From contig OW051492.1 of NCBI GenBank assembly GCA_932521035.1, forward strand, positions 1,240,001 through 1,304,000: a stretch of DNA of 64,000 nt, given 5' to 3'. Below, one piece after another: positions 11,893 through 24,424 of the stretch. The position numbers and the translations under genes are program-made. The stretch is from Oscheius dolichura (Eukaryota > Nematoda > Chromadorea > Rhabditida > Rhabditidae). Each line of letters opens with the position of its first letter. The first letter of the stretch is position 1. The notes under the pieces are model-generated. The model ran no database searches. It was given only the letters and a program-made list of their open reading frames with translations, and was not told the DNA's origin.

Positions 11893-14800
11893 CAGCGAGC
11901 TGAAAGAGACAGATATAGACGGCTGACTGGGGTCAAGCGAAGGAAGTCCCGTCCCGACAAGGCTATCCCCCTGACCGTTGCAGCCCTTTTGGTCTGGGGG
12001 AACCGGCTGGTCAGGTTTTTAGAGTCACGGGCGTCTCCTTTATCAATTGAGGTGACGTGTTCCACCAAATTCGCCAGTAAAAGAATTTTCAGCTACCCTT
12101 ATATTTAAACGATCAATAGAACGTTTTCGCGTTTTCTTTCTAGCTGTTTTTTCCGCCAAAAAAACCCCACGCAAAACAATTAGCATACAGGCAAGAAAGC
12201 GTGGACATGACGGAGATTGATTTTTTTCCCCCAAAACTGTGAAGAATTGGGCGCTTCATGTGCAATTTTCTCACTGCAGCACGGAGCCCTTTTGACGTTA
12301 ATAGACTCGTTAAATTCCTCGTTTCCAGTTCTACAAAACGATGATTAAATTTTTGAGAATGACCTTTCCCCTCAAAAGCCTGTCCCGTTTTGTTGTCCCG
12401 CCCAGCCCTAGTTCACATCTGACCAGTCGAAAAACTTCGTAGGATTCCTTCGGTGGCCAGGGTTGGGAGTTTGTTTCGTTCATCTTCTCCTTCGACCAGC
12501 GTAACAGGAGCCTTCCTCGAGATATCTGTATGGTTTTTCAATAATAAACTGTTCCTATTTTCAGCCGAAGCCATCCACTACTGCTCCTGGTACTTCCCCT
12601 CTTTTCTGGGTGAAAAACAGGAACAACTATTCAATTATCCCATTTGATTCGAGTTGATTGTTTTCTAGCTCCGTTTTTAATACACACCGAGTATAATATT
12701 CCCTCCCTCCTTCCTTCTCCTTGAAGAAATTAAGAGTCGGCTTCATGCAAGAGTATCTCTCTCTCTCTCTCTTCCACGTCACCGCCATACTTCACATAAA
12801 AAATCGAGAAATACGGCAGGGGGGGGACAAATAAAAAAGAACGGAGAGAAGGGATAGAATACTTCGAATTGAATGTGTGCAGTCATCTGTCATCTCCCTT
12901 CCTTTTAATGGGAGGGGTCCTCTCCTTTTTTCTCCTCTCGTCCTCTCGGTGACCCTCCCCTCGATTCGTCGTCATTAAAGCAATTCTAGCAGCTGTGGAC
13001 TGCGATGGTGATAATTGGCAGCTGGCCAGAACACATATCCTTCCCCTTCTCCTTTTCTGATACTTTCTTTTGAATTTGACGAAAGGGAAGGGAGGGGAGA
13101 TAGGGGGATTGAGAACAGAGTTGCAAGCGAGAGACGGGTGGTTATAATTAGCCGGAGGGGTAGTCAGATCTCTCTCTGCCTTTGACTCCTCGGGGAAGTC
13201 AAATATCGTCCTTGTTCTTTAAATAAACTCTTCCTATTGTTAAAAGTACCGATAGAGCATGATTACTTTATTCAACAACATAAATGAACCCGACGAACGG
13301 CTGTACCGAGGGGCCATGGTCGCAGTCTGTGCCCGTCGTCATCTTCGCGGTCTTTGTTCCATGTTGAGTAAATTTGTAGGTTTTTAAAAGAATAAAATAC
13401 AAAAACTTTAGTATAGATAAGTAGAGAATACTGTATTTTTGCCTGTAACAGTGTAAAATTACAAAATGTGGAGCCCCCTCTCGATAAAAGTGGATAGAAG
13501 TCGGCGCGCGCCAGTGATCGTGGTGGGATTCCAGAAATTTCAATTCCAAATGATATTTAGATATTTCCAAACCTCAGCCACTCTTCAGTGTACCGTTTCC
13601 TATAAAATCTACAAAAAAAGCTGCTGAAAATGCTCAAATTTCGTCCAATACAAGCGCCTACAGTCCAATAGACCATCGACGGGGTACTGTACCCGTTTTG
13701 ACCTCCCTACTGGTTCAAATTTCCTCATTTTTCTTTAAATAACACATTTTAATGAAACTATACACACTTATCTTTAGAATACAGTACAAATTCCATCAAT
13801 CCATAAGTAGAGAATTCTTAAATTTGCGTTAAGGCGCACGCTAGCCGCACCCAGAATACCCTTCCTTCTTCCCAAAAATCAAAGATTACCCTGGAATATC
13901 ATCATTTTTCTTCTTTCTTCTTTCTTTTACTTTTCCCAGCCGAATATAAGATCCTTTTAACCATTTTAACTGATCTCTCACCCATAAAATTTTAGTCAAA
14001 GAACAGAGCTGTCGTTCCAATTTGGGGAAGTTCCCAGGATGGCCAGACTGTGACGTAATAGTAGCCGGGAAGGGAGGGAGAGAGACCTTTATACTCACTC
14101 TTTTCTCATCGCCTAAATAATGAGCATCCTATTAGAGTCTGCCGCTGTCTATTCCACTCAGGACCAGATGTCTGATTTTTGTTCATTCGGACCATTTTTT
14201 AACCGATTTTGGGGGGAATTGAGCCACAGTTAGACAGCCTAGACAGGGTAACCTGCCGTTGTGGCTGGTTCTCGTCGATTTTCTCCTTTTTTTTTACTAT
14301 AATCTCTCCATTTTCTTCGTTTTCCTCCGCTCTTTTTACCGTAATCTTCTAATTTTTCTTCTTCTTACTGTTTTAAATGTTTTTCTCTATATTTTAATGT
14401 AAATAGTCTATAAATGAGGCGTAGTTAATTATTCAGCCGCGATTCCAAACGGGAAGCTAGGAGCTCGAAGAACGTGAGAATCTAGGCCAGACTATTTATT
14501 GAAAATAATAACAAAGCCGGACTTTTAATTCCCGCTTTCAGTTTCTATTTAAATAGACGGAAAAATGACTCCGCCGGGGTTCCCGGAACGACAATCTGAT
14601 CCATCCCCGGTTTCCGGGATGACAGCCCGGGGGAAGAGGGAGAGACTTCTCTCACTAAAAAGAGGAGAGAGCCGTCTAATTAACTTGACGCTCAGCTTCG
14701 TATCCCCCCTCTCTCCCTGCCTCTTCCATCTATCTCTCGAATCTTCCTATTTCTGTTTTAGGGAAATAACAGACAGGCAGGGATAGGGATGAAGGAAGGG

Positions 14801-16490
14801 TATCCGGGTTGTTTTGAAGAAGAAGACGCCCAGTTCAAAGACGGCTATCTAGACTGCCACCTCTCGGCGCCTGGCTTTTTTCACAACCAGCCCCTTAATT
14901 AATACTTTATACCACGTTAAATAGCCCATGATCTGACACACATTTTGATATTAAAAACGTGTACAAATCTTAATATCTCGGATCTTGGAGACGGTTTCCG
15001 CGTGCGTTGCCCTTACTCTCAACGATTCCCCTAAAAGTCCAACTTTCACTTACTTTCCTCAACAATAAGTATCCCAGTCCTGTAGCCCATCGTCTAGCGC
15101 ACCTTTTGATACCAAAAACTTATAAAATGTTTATAAATATAGCCCTACAGAACGGTTTCCGCGCACCACTGTACCGTTACAATAACCCGCGCGCGCCGGT
15201 TCATTTCGAGCTTATTTTCCCACTATTTTTGATAATTTAAAAAGTTAACATGTACTAGAAAAGATGGTGAACACGATGGCATAGATTATTTTGAGGAAAA
15301 TTGGGTGAAAATTGCACTTTTGGAGGATTTTCCATTTTCTCTCACGTTTAGCATAAGTTCCGGAAAAATAAGAAGAGCCTCCCCCATAAACATAATAATA
15401 ATTCATCCATCTTTTTCACTCTCTCTATTTCTTTGTCTCAGCTGTCCATAAAATGTCTTTAATTGGAAAGACGTCGGCACACGAAAGAGAGAAGGGGGGT
15501 GGCATCAGATTTCGTCGGCTGGCTGACTGCTAGGCTAGCTTTTCCCATTATGTAAATCTCCTCTCTCGCCTCTCTTTTTTTCAATTTACCACTCCCAGAG
15601 CAACCGGGCAGTGGGGGACCAGCGGGGCTCTCTCTCTCTCTAGGAATTTACTCGTCGCCTGGTGACATAATGTAGTTTTATTAGAGAAAACAAGGGGATA
15701 GGGAGGGGATTTATGGAGCCGACCCTAAAAATAGTCCCCCGGACCTCTAGAAGGTGAGTCACCGCCTCTTTTCCCTCTCCAATTTAAGTTTTTAGCCCCT
15801 ATTTTTCTCTAGAAAGTGACATTTTATCCTCTTTTAGAATTATTCGAGCTCTTTAGATCTCTTTAGGGAATCAAAAATCATTACAAGAGGGGGATGGACA
15901 TCAGCAGTCTTCGTTGAGCTTACTAATCCCCGTTCGACTGACGCGCGCACTGAAATCTAAGCTTAAAATTGATTTTTTGAACGATTTACCCCAGCTACGT
16001 GGAAAATGATTAGGTGCGTTTGATAGAACTCAGAAAACTGTACAAGACTGTATATTTTTTATCCAAAGGAAAAGTGGTAGGAAAAAGTGAGAGAGCGATA
16101 ATACTGATCCCCCGGCGCCTAAATGTTAGAAACTGCTTTTGACCATCTCCAACCGCTTTTAATACTTCTAAACCTCATTTAGACGAATCTACAGCCTCTT
16201 ATAAGGCCAGAAGATTAAAAATTGATGAAAAATAAATGAATAGCAAGGAGAATAATAGGTAAGAAAGTGTTTATTGGAGTCGCCGGCACGGAATGGTTTC
16301 TTTTTGGCTCTTACTCTGTTTTGCTCGTTTTAAACTCGATTTTTCCTGGATAAACTGCGCTAGGAGCTAGCAAAGTAGTCTAGAGAGCATTATTATGGGG
16401 TCAGGAGTAAAAATCAGTACAAAATCCGAGTCGATCACCTTTTTTGAATCTTCTATAGGTGTCCCCAGTCCTGAGCTCGCCTCTCTTTTG
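11893..16490. other. Gene-poor interval, first part
   Basis: No credible exon set seen on either strand. The reading frames are short and low-complexity. Contents: CT/GA microsatellites (for example 12755-12772 and 15630-15645), a GCCACAGTTAGACAGC motif (14223-14238) and AT-rich spacers with TACTGTA-type nematode motifs. The 11893-12100 part should hold the lectin promoter. Confidence 0.5.
14223..14238 (+). repeat. Short dispersed motif GCCACAGTTAGACAGC
   Basis: Identical 16-mer also at 8767-8782 and 29764-29779 (+), at 5321-5336 (-), and with one change at 29730-29744 (-). Confidence 0.7.
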
Positions 16491-16491
16491 T

Positions 16492-16632
16492 CGGTCCTCG
16501 ATAGTCCTCTCCCCTGCACCCGTAAAGTCTCGGCAAGACGAAGGTATAAAGGCGACACAGTTTTGTAACACTTTTGAATAAAGATGATCCTCCTGTCGAG
16601 ATTTTACGGGTGCGGTTAAGCGGACAGTCGAG
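16492..16632. repeat. Palindromic element P1, long subfamily, copy 4
   Basis: Outer edge GGTCCTCGATAGTCCTCTCC, arm CACCCGTAAAGTCTCGGCAA, a loop with CAGTTTTGTAACAC and TTGAATAAAGATGATCC, then a right arm TCGAGATTTTACGGGTGC. The right outer edge is degenerate. Confidence 0.85.
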
Positions 16633-17239
16633 AAGCAAGCCTCTTTCCCCCTTCATCCCCAACTTTCTTGGCTGTCCTCTTGTTTCCCCCCTCCCTTCTC
16701 ATTAAAATTAACCTTTCCTTGCATGTTCCCGTCTCTGCAAAATGTCGTAGTTGTCGAGTTCAAGTCTCCATCAGTTGATTTTTGGCGCCTTTCCCTCCGT
16801 CGTCTATATTTGATCCCCGTTCCCGCTATCGTCTGCTCTTTTCTCCAGTAGAATCCAATTTTTTCTATCTTCCTCTCTCAGTCTCTCTCCTTTCTTTGTC
16901 CTCAACAAGTGCTAATGTCCTCTCGTGACTTTTTGCTCTCAAGGAGATGGGAGAGAGAAAAATGTCGTTACTTTTTATAGAGAGAAGGAGAGGAGGGAGA
17001 GCTCAGCTGACACCCTCTCCTCCTCTTCCCGGGGCTAAAAACGCTTAAACGAATTACTTTAGAGAGAGATTTCCCTTCCAAATTTTTGGGCGCTGACATC
17101 AACACAGACTAAAAATTTAGGGGATAGAAAATTTCATAATCCCTCCGGGGCGTCAGAGGGTGAGAGAGGGAAAATTATCCATTTCCTAGTGTCGTAAAGC
17201 GGCGATTCCCGTCCTGGGGTCTCTCTCCCAACTTTTTGT

Positions 17240-17350
17240 TTGAATTGCGCGCCTAAAACACCCATAACTTTTTAAATTCCTCTCCAAATTTGCACTACTA
17301 TAACTGATTTAGTAGAGCTTTTCAAGGGCTACAAGATGACGTATAAATCA
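17240..17350 (+). repeat. Dispersed repeat family D2, copy 1
   Basis: About 110 bp ending in GTAGAGCTTTTCAAGGGCTA then CAAGATGACGTATAA. Related copies are at 18563-18680 (-), 19055-19170 (+) and 19245-19362 (+). The core is an imperfect palindrome (TGTAGAGC..TTTTCAA..GGGCTACA). Confidence 0.65.
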
Positions 17351-17409
17351 ATTCTAGAATGCACCTTACTAGGCTTTCAGGAGCCATTTTCCCTCACAAA
17401 ACCAATTTG

Positions 17410-17426
17410 CCCCCCCCCCCCCCCCC
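17410..17426. repeat. Poly-C tract (C17)
   Basis: Seventeen consecutive C on the plus strand, G17 on the other, which can form a quadruplex. A C13 run is at 21523-21535. Confidence 0.95.
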
Positions 17427-17837
17427 AAAGTCTCCTTTTCCCGCCTTTCCAGTCGATTTAAAGGTTTACCAGCAGTTTCGACCCCCGATTACGCAATTGC
17501 GACTTCTCTGCCCTACCTGCATTTATAGATACCCAAGTTGAGAAAAACACAAAAGCTTGGTGAGCGAGTGCACTATCCACTCAGCCACCGCTTCACATTT
17601 TTAGAAGGAGAATGGAAAACAGACAAGTCCAAAAACACGTTTAGCATTGAAACTCATTTTGCGTTTTCCTCCTCAACGGAGTCATTATGGCAAAAAAGCA
17701 AGAATATGTCTTGATCGCCAGAAAATTCTCTACAAGATGGCATCAAAAAAGTTTGAAAAAGTGATGTCGAGCAAGTATCCTTCCCTTGTTAGGAAGTATC
17801 TAGGACCTCAAAACAAAAAAGCAAAAAGGTAAGGTTT

Positions 17838-17897
17838 GGCAGCGGCGGGGATCGCGACCTTTCCGACCGCGCGACCGCCCTCTTAGCCACTACACCA
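17838..17897 (-). other. tRNA-like sequence (probable tRNA pseudogene or tRNA-derived repeat)
   Basis: Read on minus: TGGTGTAGTGGCTAAGAGGG resembles a D-arm/A box, and GGTCGCGATCCCCGCC resembles a T-arm/B box about 25 nt later. No matching acceptor stem is seen, so it is not called a functional tRNA. Confidence 0.45.
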
Positions 17898-18562
17898 TAA
17901 AATTTCGACATGTCAAGCCACAAACGGACACCGTAGCACTTTAAATAATAGGGATTTTCAGCTATTGTCTCTCCAGCCCCTTCCCTCACCAAGCTTAGCC
18001 TCAGCTCATTTTCCTAATCCACTGTATTCCCCTCAAAGAGACGGCTTTCTCCCCCCTTTCAGACTACTAACCCCAGTCTTGATTGAAAAAGTTATTTATA
18101 CCAATTTTGTAGTCAAAATGTAGCTCGTAACATGCTTTATAAGGTCAGCATATTATCACAGTATATAAATATAAAAGTGCGAATGGGGCGCGCCTACTTC
18201 CAATCAGTCCTATCCATTGCTTTTTCTCTTTGTTATGTGAGAGCGCGTCTCTTTCCTTTCCCACCAAAAAAGAAAGACTGAGCTCTAAACGACGGGCAAA
18301 CATCTCTCTCTCTCCCCTTCTTCCTTATGCATCCTTTCCCAGTTGGAGTTCTTTATTTATTTTCTCTAGGATGGTCAGCCGCTAGTTCCCAGGCTCCGGG
18401 CTCTCCGGCTGAGAGAGGTGGAACGAGAGTAGAAAGTAGTGGGAAAGGGGAATTTTGATCTCTCCTCACTTCTCTAATGGCCTAAAAGAATCAAATCAAC
18501 GCTTTGACGAAAAAACGGGGCTGCAAAGCGACTACAGTAGCTTGGAGACATTTGTTCTATGT

Positions 18563-18680
18563 CAGCTTGTAGCCCTTGAAAAGCTCTACAAAATGAACTA
18601 TAATAATCGGAATTTGGCGCGATATTTGAAAAGTTACGGGCGTATTAGGCGCACGTTTCAAATCAATGGGCATTGCGCGT
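18563..18680 (-). repeat. Dispersed repeat family D2, copy 2 (reverse)
   Basis: Contains TGTAGCCCTTGAAAAGCTCT then ACAAAATGAACTATAATAAT, the reverse complement of the D2 core, followed by GGCGCGAT and AAAAGTTACGGGCGT. Confidence 0.65.
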
Positions 18681-18737
18681 TTTTTTTGTATTTTGGAAGC
18701 ATATATCATCTTATAGCTATAATTCTATCGAAAATTC

Positions 18738-18763
18738 TGCTGCCGAGATTTTACGGGTGCCGC
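18738..18763. repeat. Palindromic element P1, copy 5 (solo right arm)
   Basis: Only CTGCCGAGATTTTACGGGTG is present. No left arm is recognisable upstream. Confidence 0.8.
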
Positions 18764-19054
18764 TTTCCCCTTGCTTTCCAGTCCCTGACTCATTCTCCCA
18801 GCTAAGATGATTAGTTGTTTTTCATTCCTTTCACTAGGGAAGGAGTGAGTAATTTTTGTTTTTCGCTGTAATTTTCCCGGCTCCCTCATCTCCTCAGTTG
18901 TATTCATTTAGGTAAAATGTTTTGGCCCGGAGATTTCCATTTTTTAAACCACAAATGGCTGCAAATTGGAGTAAATCTCGTGCAGCTTTCTATTTTCCAA
19001 AAAATACGGTAAAATCTGGTTTTGAAATGAATTATACTTGATCTTGGCGAGCAA

Positions 19055-19170
19055 TTACTCTGTGATTTGAAACGAGCGCGTAAATCCTTTATAACTTTTA
19101 AATTCTTTAAAAAAAAGTTGGACTATTATAGCGCATTTGGTAGAGCTTTTCAAGAGCTACATTTTAAGCT
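19055..19170 (+). repeat. Dispersed repeat family D2, copy 3
   Basis: Contains ATTATAGCGCATTTGGTAGA then GCTTTTCAAGAGCTACA, preceded by CTTTATAACTTTTAAATTC as in the other copies. Confidence 0.65.
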
Positions 19171-19244
19171 CAGATTTACTAGAAATACTGAAAATTGGTG
19201 GACAACTGATCAAAATTTGAAGAACAGTCAAATTAGAATTAACC

Positions 19245-19362
19245 CGATTTGAAGTGCGCACTTAAAACGCTTATAAACTTTAAACTGTTCCACCAAACTA
19301 GGAGAATTATAGCTCATTTTGTAGAGCTGTTCAAGGGGTACAAGATGACGTATAATTCAGTA
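19245..19362 (+). repeat. Dispersed repeat family D2, copy 4
   Basis: Contains ATTATAGCTCATTTTGTAGA then GCTGTTCAAGGGGTACAAG and ATGACGTATAAT. It lies immediately after copy 3 in the same orientation. Confidence 0.65.
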
Positions 19363-20019
19363 TCCAAAAGTGTTTTAAACATTTCTCAGACTCGCATTTT
19401 CCCAAAAGTTCCCCTACCACCCTCTTTATGTCTCCTCTCCACCTTCCTTCCATTGCTGCTGCCGCTAAAAGTCACGTTGTTGGCATCTGTCTCTTCGCAT
19501 AATCATGACTCTTTTTATTTTCTCTTTTTCTTTGACTCCACGCGGCCATAAACGAGCCGTACTTACCACACATCCACCGAGAGAGGACACTTATCCCCTC
19601 TGGAACACCCTATACTCTCCCCCTCCCCTTATTCCAAAAAAAGGAAAAAGAAAGATTAGAAAAACATGATGCCCCCATCAATTCTTACTAGAATTAGTCC
19701 CATCTGTGTAGCCGGCCACGTGTCAAGTTGTATGGATCCCCCCTTTGGCTTGTGTCCGTGTGTGTATGCTGCAGTTGAAGTGTGCTAATCACCTTCTTCT
19801 CTGTCCCCCGTCTCTCTGGCCCTCTGATTACCATCGTTTTCGTCTCCTTCTGCTTCTTCTTCTATTTACCCTTTTATTGAAGAAAAATAAGCTTCTAGAG
19901 AAAGAGAAGACCAAAAGAAGAGGATGACAGATGCTCCCTCTTTGACACTTTTTCATCATCTTCGTGGAAATCAGCTCATTAAACCGGTGAGTCTAGTACT
20001 AGGCCGAGTTTTCTGTGCT

Positions 20020-20122
20020 GCCGCCGCACCCGTAAAATATCGGCAGCGCGGGGACTTGGAGTTCTGGCGCGCGAATCTAACAGACCGGTGAGCTGCCGAG
20101 ATTTTACGGGTGCGGCGGCGCT
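20020..20122. repeat. Palindromic element P1, copy 6
   Basis: Complete short-type copy. Left GCCGCCGCACCCGTAAAATA, right GAGATTTTACGGGTGCGGCG, loop with TGGAGTTCTGGCGCGCGAAT. Confidence 0.9.
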
Positions 20123-20985
20123 GGTTCTTCGCCTTCTATAGGAAGAAAATCCCCGCTTTTCTTCGGGAAAATAAAAAAAAAAGACACTCCTCGATGAACT
20201 GAAAAATGCAAGCGAATGCTCGTGAAGGAAAGATGATCCTGAATGGGTAATCATAGAGCTCAAGGAGCACAGCAGGGCCCTCTCCAACCCTCTTTCATTG
20301 TGGCCCCCGTTGGACTCATATTTATGGTTTTTTTACTCTTATTTTCTCCTTTTTAATCTGAAATACAGGGTAAAGAATGGATTACTGTAGAATTATCAGA
20401 AATAAAATGGAAAAAAAACTGGAATTCCGCGCGCCCTTACCGTAACCCGCCATATCCAGGGAAAATAGCAGTTTTCCCCTGATTTTTCAGCAGATTTCTA
20501 CACTTTTTCTGGTTTACGCACATCTAGAATCTCCCGTGTTTTTTTTCTACTTGAACAGAATCTAATTCCTATTGAAAATGAGCACCAATTAGCCCCGTTC
20601 TCTCCCCAACCCGGTTATTGAACCGTGTGCGTGCAATCAGAACCTATATCTTTGAATTCTTCTTGAAATATTCCTTTCAGGATACAAAAGACCCTCCCCT
20701 AAAATAGAAAATAATCGTGTCGTCTCAAGTTTCCCTGATCATATTTAATATTTAAGTGATTTTCCCCGAGAAGGAGTAATTGTTGCCGGGGGTGCCGCCG
20801 CCAAGAGAGAGAGAGAGGTTGTTTGCATCCCATTTGCCTATAGTCTGCAAGGATTTTTCGAGATATCACGTTTCATCACCAGTTCTTCTCTCTTTTTTAC
20901 CTTAAAAAAGTATCGAAAGAGCAAAAAATACTGTAGAAATGGTTCCTGGAAGGAAGGCGCGCGCGGAGTCTGGTTTTCCCGGCTC

Positions 20986-21113
20986 GGTCTTCGATAGTCC
21001 TCTCCCCTGCACCCGTAAAGTCTCGGCAAGACAAGGCTATAAGTCGTCACAGTTTTGCAACAGTTTGAATAAAGATAATCCACTTGCCGAGACTTTACGG
21101 GTGCCGGGGATCG
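20986..21113. repeat. Palindromic element P1, long subfamily, copy 7
   Basis: Edge TCGATAGTCCTCTCCCCTGC, arm ACCCGTAAAGTCTCGGCAAG, loop with ACAGTTTTGCAACAGTTTGA, right arm TGCCGAGACTTTACGGGTGC, then CGGGGATCGG. Confidence 0.9.
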
Positions 21114-22843
21114 GAATATTGGGTACCGATCCGTTTACCCTTGTTCTCCCCAAAACTTGGATATCGGGTCCCGAAACGATTGTTAATCTGCAGATTTGTT
21201 TGTTTATATGATTATTCACAGTGTTGTGAACCATCAGAGTCCAATTATTCGTCCTGGTGAAATTTTCCTGGACTCTACCATCGGTTTTCACTTTCCAGAG
21301 GATCAGTCGGTCAAAAATGGGGATTTCCGCCTGTTTCTCCCGTTTTTCTCCTACTTTTCCTAACTTTTTATATATTAATTTTTAATTCTTGAACTCAACG
21401 ACGGGGAGGAGGTGACTTCCGCCTATTAGCCCCCCTCCAGCCGTCGTCTTTTCCAAGAGGAAGAAGAGCAGCCTTTCCCTCTTCTCAGAGTAGCAACCCC
21501 CCTCTCCGTTCTAAAAATGTTGCCCCCCCCCCCCCTTCACTCTAATTTAATGGGTTATTCACAGAGGAGGGGGGCTGTCCCCCGGCCATCTGTCAAATTG
21601 AGCTCGCCGTGTCGTCGGCGACAACGGCGTTTTCAACGAACTTTTCATTTTGTGCATTGACCATTCCCAAATTTGTCCCCCATTTCAGCAGTCTTCTGCT
21701 TATTCGCGGCTATTGGAGCGCAGTTTTTTTGTGTTTTTAAGTTTCTTGATTAGAAATTGAATTAACACGGGTTAAAGGATATCTGGAATACTTTAAAATA
21801 TAGGAAAAACTTGAAAGAAGAGCTAAAAATGGGAAAATACGACCGTTTTTGCAACTTGGCGCGCCGTTCGGTTCTTAGCAGGAAAAATTGCCCCGTAACC
21901 TTTATTTTATCTATTTTTAGACCTTTAAACTTTAGCTGTGATATTAAGAACACATTGTACAGCTCATAAAAAAAAAAGAAAATAATTGCTTGAAAATGTG
22001 AAATCGCCCAATTTTGAGCCATTCCCCAATTTGAGCCCGTCTGGCGGGAAAAAGGCCTTTCTACTCATTTCAAAAACCAATTTCAGTCCTTTAAACTAGT
22101 AAAAACATTACTTTAAACTGTCAGCTGGAGTCTGAAATACCTGGGAAATAGTCAGGATTGCTCAGAAACTAGGGATGAGTCCCTATATCCACAAATAGAT
22201 TCAACTAGTCGAGCCAAGACGTTTTCCCGTCTTTTTCCTAGTTTAAACTGGCCCCTTTTTTCAATATTAAAGGTCTAAAACCCTCTAAAATCCACCCAGG
22301 ATATATACCCGTTCTTTTTGTTCTTCGGCCGCCTCTCTCTCTGTCTCCCCGTCTCCCAGTCCATTTTGTTCAACCCCCCTCCTGGGAATAATAATCAGTC
22401 AGTTCCATACACACACACTCTCACCCACCCCGATCTCTGATACTTGCTCATTGCTCCTTCCCAGCTCTTTTTTCTCTCTTCTAAAATCCTACTGGGGGAG
22501 ACTTTTTTCCTAGAAGGGATGGCTAATTCCAACTTCCTTCTTTTTATGGCCGTTTGCCAACCGGTGGCCGTTCCACGTGGCTCACCTGGTCTGGGCCACC
22601 TCTGAATCATTAGTTAGCGTCATTCGAAGCGAGGGAAACAAACCTCTGTTTAGTCTAGAAATGAACGCGAACATCGCAGTCGCAGTAGACTGTCACAAAC
22701 AGGGCCTCTAGTCTGGCGCACTGGATCACCTGGGAGCTACTGGACACTCGGCTTTGTGAGCAGGATCTTCTGTTGCCGCCGAGTGTCCCGATTCTCTATA
22801 TTATCACCTTGAGGGAACTGCCACCAACCCTACCAGAAGGCCC

Positions 22844-22970
22844 GGTCCTCGATAATCCGATCCCCTGCACCCGTAAAGTCTCGGGAGTCGACTCATCTTT
22901 ATTCAAAACTGTTAGAAAACTTTGTCTTGCCGAGACTTTACTGGTGCGGGGTCTCGGATTGTCGAGGGGC
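22844..22970. repeat. Palindromic element P1, long subfamily, copy 8 (inverted loop)
   Basis: Outer edges CGGTCCTCGATAATCCGATC and GTCTCGGATTGTCGAGGGG pair with each other. The loop (TCATCTTTATTCAAAACTGT then TAGAAAACTTTGTCTTGCC) is the reverse complement of the loop in copies 7 and 9. Confidence 0.9.
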
Positions 22971-23959
22971 CGAGCCAGTGTTGATGCTACCATATTTGGA
23001 GTATTATTTCCAACTAGAATTCCTTTAGCTTGCTTTGGGAAGACGTTCAGCCCCCTGGATTTCTCCTTGTATTAGTTTTCTCAGTCGTGATCCTCTCCTT
23101 CAGGCTTATTTTCTTTTCTGTGTGTCGCTCACTTACTCACCCCTCCTCCCCCCTCCCTCCCCTTATTTTCCCCTTCCATAAAATTGTTTGTTATTGTTTT
23201 TGAGTGCCCCCGCTGATCCCTTCCCCCACCCCCCAGTTTTTTTAGTCAGTCCCAGTTATTGATATCTGTCCCTCTCTCCTTGTTTTCCTCCCAGTTTTTC
23301 CATTGACAAGTTCATTTTGTCCCCCCGGTTGTCCTTTGTCTTTAATTTTCAAAAAAAACTAATTATTTTCTGCCCCTTTCTCTTGTTTTCCCGACAAAAT
23401 AGTTAGAGCACCCCTTTCCGCCCTTTGACCAGCCCCAGTAGGGCATTTCCCCCCGGGAAGAGGCTACCAAAATCTAGAAATTGGTTTATCAGGATCTTCA
23501 GGGGGTTGCTCTTTGCAAAAGGACACAGTGGGGTGTCCCCTTTCCTTTTTGATTCGCCCATTTGCAATTCGCATAGCTGACAAGCTTGTGAGGTAGGTTA
23601 TGGAGCAGTAAACACCCGCCGGCGAACGCAAATGTTGTTTGGATAATTTGTGACTTTGGGGAGGGACGGGGACGGGGACGAGATTGGGAGGATGTATGAA
23701 CACTGGGGGTGGGGGAAGTCAATTTTGGCTGGATTACGGTTTGAGAAAGGCGCGAAACTTGACAAGCCCGTCTCTTGCTTCCATTTGAAGGGAAAAAATC
23801 TGGAAAATTCCTTGGGAGAAAGGAAAGGAATTTCCATGAATATTAATAGGTACCCTGTTTGGTATTGACGTACTGTATCTGATTAGAAGGCAATTTTTTA
23901 CCAGTAATTTACCAGACGGATCAAAGTCCAAGGCATCTTTTCCCATTTTTATTCCATAC

Positions 23960-24096
23960 GGTCCTCGATAGTCCTCTCCCCTGCACCCGTAAAGTCTCGG
24001 CAAGACAAAGATAAATCAAGGCGACACTGTTTTGTAATTGTTTTGAATAAAGAAAGATTGATCCGACTGCCGAGATTTTACGGGTGCAGGGGATCG
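23960..24096. repeat. Palindromic element P1, long subfamily, copy 9
   Basis: Edge GGTCCTCGATAGTCCTCTCC, arm TGCACCCGTAAAGTCTCGGC, loop with TTTTGTAATTGTTTTGAATA, right arm TGCCGAGATTTTACGGGTGC, then AGGGGATCGGG. Confidence 0.9.
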
Positions 24097-24424
24097 GGCT
24101 TGGTGAGATCTCCCCGGTTACGGTAATTGGAGAAAGAACCCGTTTTCCTCGTGTATTTCCCTACCAGTTGATTCCCTGAGGTTTCTGAAGTATGTTTTAT
24201 CCTTTGGCTCAATTTTAAAAATCTCCTAAAACTTCAAAATTCACGTCGATACGAGAAGGAGAATATAGAAAGAGGAAGGAAGTCGTTAGCTTCCTGCTGT
24301 GAAGAAGGGAAAAAAAAGCCTTCTGGGAGGTAAACAAATATCTGAAGAATGCCTATTTCACTTCTAAATAGTGTGTTGTACATCCTATAATTTTATTCCC
24401 ATCAAAAAACTATATATTAGGCTA

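Noticed and set aside
20020-24096. P1 palindromes as ends of larger composite transposons
   Set aside because: No transposase or integrase frame lies between any pair, and each copy is complete by itself.
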